From: Flavipsychrobacter stenotrophus
GTDB taxonomy: Bacteria; Bacteroidota; Bacteroidia; Chitinophagales; Chitinophagaceae
Assembly (NCBI GenBank): GCA_947372365.1
Contig: CANBTK010000178.1
Span: forward strand, 1 to 5,570
Length of the DNA: 5,570 nt
Direction: 5' to 3'
Numbering within the stretch: the stretch's first letter is position 1; each line of letters starts with the position of its first letter. Below are positions 1 through 4,337 of the stretch, piece by piece. A program made the position numbers and the translations under genes. Below the pieces are notes generated by a model, which was given only the letters and a program-made list of their open reading frames with translations, was not told the origin of the DNA and did no database searches.

Positions 1-96
1 GCTGTTTTCGTGGCATATCTGATAATTTTTTGGGGGCGGGGGGAATTAATGTTACTTTGTTGCCTGTTGGCAGCGGGGGCGGTAAACATTTTATAA
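1..96 (+). CDS. possible C-terminal tail of a membrane protein (5' truncated by window)
   Basis: Frame 1 is open from the first base to a TAA at 94-96 and gives 31 residues. They are strongly hydrophobic: a segment around VAYLIIFW, a short charged turn (GRGE), then a second segment around LLCCLLAAGAV. This would suit the last membrane spans of an integral membrane protein, such as a polysaccharide polymerase or transporter, and would fit the glycan genes that follow 51 bp downstream. The call is weak. The stretch is short, and frame 3 is also open to a TGA at 99-101, giving a soluble Gly-rich tail that could equally be the real one. Runs of G at 32-36, 38-43 and 75-79 make the frame sensitive to a one-base error. 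No family can be named. Confidence 0.35.
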   Translation, partial: AVFVAYLIIFWGRGELMLLCCLLAAGAVNIL

Positions 97-132
97 CATG
101 AGTGTTTATACGCCCAACTCAATACTTTCCAT

Positions 133-140
133 TAATTTTG
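133..140 (+). promoter_or_regulatory. Bacteroidota-type -7 promoter element (TAnnTTTG)
   Basis: TAATTTTG matches the Bacteroidota sigma-A consensus TAnnTTTG exactly. It ends only 7 nt before the ATG at 148, so transcription would start within a few bases of the start codon. No convincing -33 TTG/TTTG lies at the usual distance (about 17-23 nt upstream); the nearest is TTTA at 105-108. If active, the site gives the nucleotidyltransferase-glycosyltransferase pair its own promoter. Confidence 0.45.
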
Positions 141-147
141 GCGTTTC

Positions 148-846
148 ATGGAAGCTATCATATTAGCAGGCGGCTTAGGTACAAGGCTACAGGGTGTTAT
201 TGGCGCCCAGCCCAAATGCATGGCTATGGTCAATGGCCGGCCTTTCCTCTCATGGCTGTTTGAATACCTCACCCGGCAGAAATGCACACGTGCTATACTA
301 TCGCTAGGTTACAAGCACGAAATAGTAACCGACTGGGTAGTTAAAGAGAACCTCCCTTTTGCAGTTGACTATGTGGTGGAGTCGGAGCCATTGGGCACTG
401 GTGGCGGCATACAGCTGGCTTTGCTTATGGCGCAGGAAGAAGACGTGGTGGTGCTGAACGGCGATACCATGTTTAATATTGACCTGCCCGAAATACTGGC
501 CTTCCATAAAAGCAAAAATACCATTACCACCCTTGCATTAAAAGTGATGCACCGTTTCGACCGTTATGGCATTGTAAATACCGACGAGCAAGGCTGCATA
601 ACTGCATTCGAAGAAAAGCAGTACCGCGAGGCGGGCATGATAAATGGTGGTGCCTATGTTATAAAAAGGGAAGCTTTTTTAGATAAAGAGTTCCCGCAGA
701 AATTTTCATTTGAAAAGGATTTCCTGGAGCAGTATGTAGCGCAGCAGCCATTGTATGGCTATTGCAGCAGCGCTTACTTTATAGATATTGGCGTACCTGA
801 CGATTATGCACAGGCGCAGGAAGATTTTAAAACTTTATTTTCATGA
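148..846 (+). CDS. sugar-1-phosphate nucleotidyltransferase, HddC-like
   Basis: A cytoplasmic NTP_transferase-fold enzyme that joins a nucleotide to a sugar 1-phosphate to make an NDP-sugar donor. At 232 aa it is the complete single-domain size. Visible motifs are the nucleotide-binding loop GGLGTRL (residues 8-14), PK at 22-23, NGRPF (29-33), EPLGTGGGI (80-88), the metal/sugar-phosphate motif NGDT (104-107) with D112, FEEK (154-157), INGG (165-168), FSFEKD (186-191) and FIDIGVPDDY (211-220). The size and the C-terminal FIDIGxPxDYxxAQ pattern resemble HddC, the D-glycero-alpha-D-manno-heptose-1-phosphate guanylyltransferase. The family is certain from the motifs; the GDP-heptose product is inference, and mannose- or glucose-1-phosphate uridylyl/guanylyltransferases remain alternatives. 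No hexapeptide-repeat acyltransferase domain is fused to it. Its stop overlaps the next start (ATGA), so it is translationally coupled to the glycosyltransferase. The ATG is chosen because it puts the P-loop-like motif at residue 8, as in relatives. Confidence 0.93.
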   Translation: MEAIILAGGLGTRLQGVIGAQPKCMAMVNGRPFLSWLFEYLTRQKCTRAILSLGYKHEIVTDWVVKENLPFAVDYVVESEPLGTGGGIQLALLMAQEEDVVVLNGDTMFNIDLPEILAFHKSKNTITTLALKVMHRFDRYGIVNTDEQGCITAFEEKQYREAGMINGGAYVIKREAFLDKEFPQKFSFEKDFLEQYVAQQPLYGYCSSAYFIDIGVPDDYAQAQEDFKTLFS

Positions 847-1973
847 AAATCGCATTGCTGGGCACTGCCCACCCGCTACGCGGAGGGCTTGCGGCTTTCA
901 ATGAGCGCCTTGCTTACGAACTGCAGGGGCAGGGCCACGAGGTGGTTATCTATTCCTTTTCGCTGCAGTACCCCTCATTCCTTTTTCCCGGCAGTACACA
1001 ATATACCGACTCACCTGCACCCGAGGGGCTGAAGATAAAAACCGTTGTCAATTCCGTTAACCCGCTCAACTGGCTTTCGGTGGGCAGGCAGATGAATAAA
1101 GAGAAGTATGACCTTATTATAGTAAAGTACTGGATGCCCTTTATGGGGCCTGCTTTCGGCAGCATACTCAGGCTGGCTAAGGGCAATAAGCATACAAGAG
1201 TGGTATGCGTGGTAGATAACATTATCCCGCACGAAAAGAGGCCGGGTGACACCCAGCTCACCAACTACTTTATTAAAGCGGTGGACGCGTTTGTAACCAT
1301 GAGCCGCGATGTACTGAAGGATGTGAAAACCTTTACCCCAAAGCCGGCATTCATTACCCCGCACCCGGTTTACGATATATTTAAAGAAGCGGTAGCCAAG
1401 CAGGAAGCCTGCAACAAGCTGAAGCTGGCGCCCGAAAAAAACTACATCCTTTTCTTTGGTTTTATAAGGGCTTACAAGGGGCTTGACTGGCTGCTGGAGG
1501 CAATGGCCGATGAGCGCATCAGGAAGGCTGGCATAGAGCTGATAGCCGCCGGGGAGTATTATGATAAAGCTATTGAAGCAGCTAACAATAAGATAATAAC
1601 CGATAACGGCCTGCAAGATACAGTGCACCTGTTTACCGATTTTATACCTGACAGCGAGGTGCGGTATTTTTTCAGTGCCGCCAGCCTGGTAGTGCAGCCC
1701 TACAAGCATGCCACGCAGAGCGGCATTACCCAGATAGCCTACCACTTTGAAAAGCCCATGGTGGTAACCAATGTTGGCGGCCTGGCCGAGGTAGTGCCTG
1801 ATGGCAAAGTTGGCTTCCTTGCCGAGCCTGACCCTACTTCTATCGCTGATGCTATACTTCGTTTTTTTGAGCCGGGTTCTATTCCTGCCCTACATGAGAA
1901 TATCCTGGAAGAAAAGAAGAAATATACCTGGGGTACTTTCGTGAAAGTAATGATGGATGCCGCTTTTGGTTAA
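843..1973 (+). CDS. GT4-family glycosyltransferase (GT-B fold)
   Basis: A complete 376-aa retaining glycosyltransferase of the GT-B fold, probably acting at the inner face of the cytoplasmic membrane in surface-glycan assembly. The N-terminal Rossmann domain opens with MKIALLGTAHPLRGG and GGLAAFN (14-20), typical of acceptor-binding GT4 domains. The C-terminal donor-binding domain begins near residue 200 with LFFGFIRAYKG (to 213) and continues through VVQPYKHATQSGITQ (283-297), EKPMVV (303-308) and NVGGLAEVV (310-318). The usual EX7E motif is not present: the region reads ATQSGITQ, with Ile/Gln where the second Glu is expected, a form I associate with one GT4 subgroup. Donor and acceptor cannot be told from sequence. 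The ATG overlaps the preceding stop by 4 bp, indicating a shared transcript with the nucleotidyltransferase, whose product may be its donor (inference). No signal peptide or membrane span is seen. Confidence 0.94.
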   Translation: MKIALLGTAHPLRGGLAAFNERLAYELQGQGHEVVIYSFSLQYPSFLFPGSTQYTDSPAPEGLKIKTVVNSVNPLNWLSVGRQMNKEKYDLIIVKYWMPFMGPAFGSILRLAKGNKHTRVVCVVDNIIPHEKRPGDTQLTNYFIKAVDAFVTMSRDVLKDVKTFTPKPAFITPHPVYDIFKEAVAKQEACNKLKLAPEKNYILFFGFIRAYKGLDWLLEAMADERIRKAGIELIAAGEYYDKAIEAANNKIITDNGLQDTVHLFTDFIPDSEVRYFFSAASLVVQPYKHATQSGITQIAYHFEKPMVVTNVGGLAEVVPDGKVGFLAEPDPTSIADAILRFFEPGSIPALHENILEEKKKYTWGTFVKVMMDAAFG

Positions 1974-2069
1974 TAAATGCCAGCCACCTATAAACTAATA
2001 TAGTTTTAATGCAACAGTACTGCACGCAAGAAAAGCGCCGGAATGCTATGCAATCAACATACTTTTTTA

Positions 2070-2077
2070 TAAATTTA
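2070..2077 (+). promoter_or_regulatory. near-match to Bacteroidota -7 promoter element
   Basis: TAAATTTA matches TAnnTTTG at all but the last base. It lies 14 nt before the ATG at 2092, in a 118-bp A/T-rich gap after the glycosyltransferase. No clear -33 TTG is present. It is the best promoter candidate for the exported protein that follows, but one mismatch and low complexity make it weak. Confidence 0.3.
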
Positions 2078-2091
2078 CGCAAAGCAAAGTC

Positions 2092-3183
2092 ATGAAGAAA
2101 ATTCTACTTACGTGCCAGTTACTCTTTTCGGTGGGGTTAATTTCAGCCCAGGCCCAGAACCTGTATAGTATAGGTGATTCCACATGGATTAACCTTGACA
2201 ATTTTACAAAAGCCACCGCGCCGGATACTGCGGTTGCTGCGCCTGCTGAGGGTGCAGACCCTACAGCGGCTGCGCCGGCAGCACCCAGCCCAGATTTCAA
2301 AAAGGCAGGCAAATACGCAGGCCGTTTCAGGGTGGTGAACCTGAATGGCAAAGTGCCTACTGAGGCTATGTATAAAGACAGGCCTTTCAGGATTATAGAC
2401 GAAGGGCACATTGGCTATAAGGTAACCAAGGTAGGCAGGGAAATAAAAGTAGAAACCAACAAGGAAGAAGAAAAGCTGGATAATGTAACCGGCAACAATT
2501 TCTTATTAGGTATACCTGATGGCATTATTCATGTGCAGCGCCTGGAAGGCGAACTGGGCTACAGGGTAATGAAGCATGACGAATGGGGCAAGGTGAAATA
2601 CCGCACTATACTGCCGCATACCAATGTAGTAGAAAGGAATGGCACAGAATACAAGCAGCCGTTTTTGCTGTACTATATGCACACCGACCGTTTTATGGTG
2701 TTCAATTCGCTGTCATCGCGCGATATTCATAAAACAACCGTTGTGGACCTTAAAGATGGTAAAACCAACGAGATTGCAGCATCGGTGTGCGGTGTGATAA
2801 GGGCCGATAATGAATTGTCGTTTGATGGCTACATGATACGCGACGAAGCGGCCAAAACACTTACTGTAAAGTACAAAGGCACGCAGTGGGCTATAAAGGA
2901 GCCAAACGCTATGAAGGTGCAGACAGATGCGCTGGTAAGCGACAGCGTTTTTGTAATGGTACGTTATTACAAGGCTACAGCGGGCATCAGCCTTGCAGCC
3001 TTTAATGTAAAGACGGGCAAGGTGCTATGGGTAGGCGAAGTAAAGCAAGCTACTACCCCGGCTAACCTTATATACCTGAGCATGTACAAAGGCAAAATAT
3101 TAATGGAATGCGAGCAGCCAGGTGGCAACTACATGGAGGCTTTCGATATTACCAATGGCAAAAGGGCATACTCTTCGCTATAG
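2092..3183 (+). CDS. uncharacterised exported protein with PQQ-propeller-like C-terminal repeats
   Basis: A 363-aa protein of a family I do not recognise by name. It begins with a clear Sec signal peptide: KK at residues 2-3, a hydrophobic core LLTCQLLFSVGLISA, and likely cleavage after the AQAQ at 19-22. The Cys at residue 8 sits inside the core, not in a lipobox, so it should be soluble in the periplasm or secreted. Residues 41-66 are an Ala/Pro-rich low-complexity linker. The remainder is beta-rich. Two C-terminal segments, AFNVKTGKVLW (303-313) and AFDITNGKRAY (350-360), match the A-x-[DN]-x-x-[TN]-G-K pattern of PQQ-type beta-propeller blades, suggesting at least a partial propeller. No catalytic motif is visible. 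It has its own 118-bp upstream gap and a terminator just downstream, so it is probably monocistronic and functionally separate from the glycan genes. The ATG is supported by the signal peptide that starts at it. Confidence 0.88.
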   Translation: MKKILLTCQLLFSVGLISAQAQNLYSIGDSTWINLDNFTKATAPDTAVAAPAEGADPTAAAPAAPSPDFKKAGKYAGRFRVVNLNGKVPTEAMYKDRPFRIIDEGHIGYKVTKVGREIKVETNKEEEKLDNVTGNNFLLGIPDGIIHVQRLEGELGYRVMKHDEWGKVKYRTILPHTNVVERNGTEYKQPFLLYYMHTDRFMVFNSLSSRDIHKTTVVDLKDGKTNEIAASVCGVIRADNELSFDGYMIRDEAAKTLTVKYKGTQWAIKEPNAMKVQTDALVSDSVFVMVRYYKATAGISLAAFNVKTGKVLWVGEVKQATTPANLIYLSMYKGKILMECEQPGGNYMEAFDITNGKRAYSSL

Positions 3184-3201
3184 GTATTAAAAGTATTTTT
3201 T

Positions 3202-3249
3202 AGGGCCGCAATTTTATCTTTATTTAGGGGATAGGGTTGCGGCCTTTTT
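3202..3249 (+). terminator. Rho-independent terminator after the exported protein gene
   Basis: GGCCGCAA (3204-3211) pairs perfectly with TTGCGGCC (3237-3244). The stem extends outward by a G-T wobble (3203/3245) and an A-T pair (3202/3246). The loop is 25 nt, longer than usual but A/T-rich. A run of five T follows at 3245-3249. It lies about 20 nt after the stop at 3183 and should end that transcript, separating it from the PaaG-like gene. Confidence 0.8.
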
Positions 3250-3316
3250 ATGTGCGGGTTTCTGGTAAATTACGCCAGTTGTACATCGAAATTCTGGATA
3301 AAACCCCATAGGCTTA

Positions 3317-3350
3317 GAGCTGCTTTTGCGGGCGCTCAGCTTTCTTTGCG
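3317..3350. repeat. degenerate tandem pair of a CTTTGCG-type intergenic repeat
   Basis: Two 14-bp units at 3317-3330 and 3337-3350 agree at 10 of 14 bases (xAGCTxxxTTTGCG) with a 20-bp period. The region reads like a worn copy of the CTTAGCG/CTTTGCG intergenic repeats I remember as common in Bacteroidota genomes; that link is from memory. It lies in the 218-bp gap between the terminator and the PaaG-like gene. No other clear feature is seen in that gap apart from the promoter element and a 9-bp inverted repeat. Confidence 0.35.
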
Positions 3351-3389
3351 TTAACCCTCCCATGCCAGAATTTGTTGTTTAAAAGGTAT

Positions 3390-3397
3390 TATATTTG
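3390..3397 (+). promoter_or_regulatory. Bacteroidota-type -7 promoter element (TAnnTTTG)
   Basis: TATATTTG matches the consensus exactly and ends only 4 nt before the ATG at 3402, so the predicted transcript would begin at or next to the start codon. TTTG at 3371-3374 could be a -33 element, but the 15-nt spacing is shorter than the usual 17-23. The site lies within the extended reading frame that begins at TTG 3372, which argues against that upstream start. Confidence 0.5.
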
Positions 3398-3401
3398 CTT
3401 T

Positions 3402-4178
3402 ATGAGCACTGTACTTCTGCATAAAGAAAATGGTGTTGGGTATATTACACTCAACCGCCCTGAAACCTACAATAGTTACAACCGGGATATGGCCCTTACG
3501 CTGCAGTCCATACTGGATGAATGCGATAAAGACCCTGAAGTAAGGTGCGTGTACCTTACCGGTGCAGGAAAAGGTTTTTGTTCGGGCCAGGATTTATCAG
3601 AAGCAATGAACCCCTCTGCTGAAGATTTTGAACGTATGGTGAGGGAGCATTATAATGCAACAATAATGCGCATCCGCAATATGGAAAAGCCGGTTATTGC
3701 CGCTGTAAACGGCGTGGCCGCAGGCGCAGGTGCTAACCTGGCTCTGGCTTGCGATATAGTACTGGCTAACCAATCGGCTTCCTTTATGCAGGCGTTCAGT
3801 AAAATAGGGTTGATACCTGATAGCGGCGGCACCTACTTCCTGCCAAGGCTCGTGGGCATGCAGCGCGCAGCCGCATTAATGATGACGGCAGAAAAGGTAG
3901 GCGCTGCTGACGCAGTAGCCATGGGCATGGCTTACAAATGTTATGCCGATGATGTTTTTGAGGTGGAGAGCAAAAAAATGGCGATGACACTGGCGCAGAT
4001 GCCCACCAAGGGCATAGGCCTCACCAAGCGCCTGCTGAACAGCACTTACGACAACAGCCTTGAGGAGCAACTCGCCATGGAAAAGAGTGTGCAAATACAA
4101 GCTGGTGCCACCGATGACTTCCGCGAAGGGGTTGCCGCATTTTTAGAAAAGCGCAAACCCGTTTTTAAAGGTAAATAG
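3402..4178 (+). CDS. paaG: PaaG-like crotonase-family isomerase (enoyl-CoA hydratase/isomerase family)
   Basis: A cytoplasmic crotonase-fold acyl-CoA enzyme of 258 aa, close to the length of E. coli PaaG. Characteristic stretches are LTGAGKGFCSGQDL (52-65, oxyanion hole around G62), NGVAAGAGANLALACDIV (103-120), AFSKIGLIPDSGGT (131-144) and the C-terminal REGVAAFLEKRKP (241-253). PaaG converts ring-1,2-epoxyphenylacetyl-CoA to the oxepin form in phenylacetate degradation and can also shift double bonds. The two catalytic Glu of true hydratases are missing: Asn112 and Phe132 occupy those places. Asp140 in IPD corresponds to the PaaG catalytic Asp. An isomerase is therefore more likely than a hydratase, by inference from family knowledge. 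No other paa gene is in the window, so the substrate is uncertain. The frame extends upstream to TTG 3372, but ATG 3402 is preferred: it gives the usual family N-terminus (MSTVLLHKENGVGYITLNRP), and the extension overlaps a promoter element. Confidence 0.9.
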   Translation: MSTVLLHKENGVGYITLNRPETYNSYNRDMALTLQSILDECDKDPEVRCVYLTGAGKGFCSGQDLSEAMNPSAEDFERMVREHYNATIMRIRNMEKPVIAAVNGVAAGAGANLALACDIVLANQSASFMQAFSKIGLIPDSGGTYFLPRLVGMQRAAALMMTAEKVGAADAVAMGMAYKCYADDVFEVESKKMAMTLAQMPTKGIGLTKRLLNSTYDNSLEEQLAMEKSVQIQAGATDDFREGVAAFLEKRKPVFKGK

Positions 4179-4199
4179 CATTGACATTAAAAACACGTA

Positions 4200-4222
4200 G
4201 GGGCAAGGCTCGCCCTTGCCCT
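4200..4222. repeat. REP-like palindrome (GGGCAAGG / CCTTGCCC)
   Basis: GGGCAAGG (4201-4208) and CCTTGCCC (4214-4221) form a perfect 8-bp stem with loop CTCGC, preceded by GTAG. It starts about 22 nt after the PaaG-like stop. No T-tract follows on the + strand (next bases CTGAATAAAA), so it is not a typical intrinsic terminator in that direction. On the - strand a T-rich stretch follows after a few bases, but there is no gene on that strand to terminate. The GTAGGGGC(A/G)AGG...GCCC form resembles short palindromes scattered between genes in many bacteria. It may still stabilise the 3' end of the upstream mRNA. Confidence 0.5.
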
Positions 4223-4226
4223 GAAT

Positions 4227-4271
4227 AAAACGGGTGTGGTATGCCCACAATCATGGCGTGCTAAAACGGGT
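4227..4271. repeat. 9-bp direct repeat AAAACGGGT flanking a 27-bp spacer
   Basis: AAAACGGGT occurs at 4227-4235 and again at 4263-4271, in the gap before the GH2 gene. The spacer contains a small hairpin, TGTGG/CCACA at 4235-4239 and 4245-4249. This could be a paired regulator site, part of the adjoining repeat element, or chance. Nothing in the sequence decides between them. Confidence 0.25.
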
Positions 4272-4312
4272 ACCTATCTGCGAAATATCCTCAATAACCA
4301 ATTTTTCAACCG

Positions 4313-4320
4313 TATATTTG
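4313..4320 (+). promoter_or_regulatory. Bacteroidota-type -7 promoter element (TAnnTTTG)
   Basis: TATATTTG matches the consensus exactly and ends 17 nt before the ATG at 4338, which predicts a leader of roughly 10-14 nt. No -33 TTG is seen at the expected spacing. It is the only promoter candidate for the GH2 gene, consistent with that gene being transcribed separately from the PaaG-like gene. Confidence 0.5.
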
Positions 4321-4337
4321 AAACAGATTCTGTTACT

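Noticed and set aside
1011..1745. 244-codon open frame on the - strand
   Set aside because: It lies wholly inside the glycosyltransferase gene in antisense. The + strand protein has clear GT4 motifs over the same bases, and the antisense translation shows no family features.
148..1973. Complete LPS-heptose biosynthesis cluster
   Set aside because: Only one nucleotidyltransferase and one glycosyltransferase are present. No kinase, isomerase or phosphatase is in the window, so a full pathway cannot be claimed.
1992..2006. AAACTA-ATA-TAGTTT hairpin after the glycosyltransferase as a terminator
   Set aside because: The 6-bp stem is almost all A/T with a 3-nt loop and only four T at its 3' end, so it is too weak to call.
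3250..3354. 34-codon + strand frame in the intergenic gap
   Set aside because: It starts at the edge of the terminator T-run, has no ribosome-binding or own promoter signal, runs through the degenerate repeat, and shows no recognisable protein features.
3372..3401. TTG start extending the PaaG-like protein by 10 residues
   Set aside because: The extension (MLFKRYYICF) has no counterpart in PaaG proteins and covers an exact TAnnTTTG promoter element. ATG 3402 gives the usual N-terminus.
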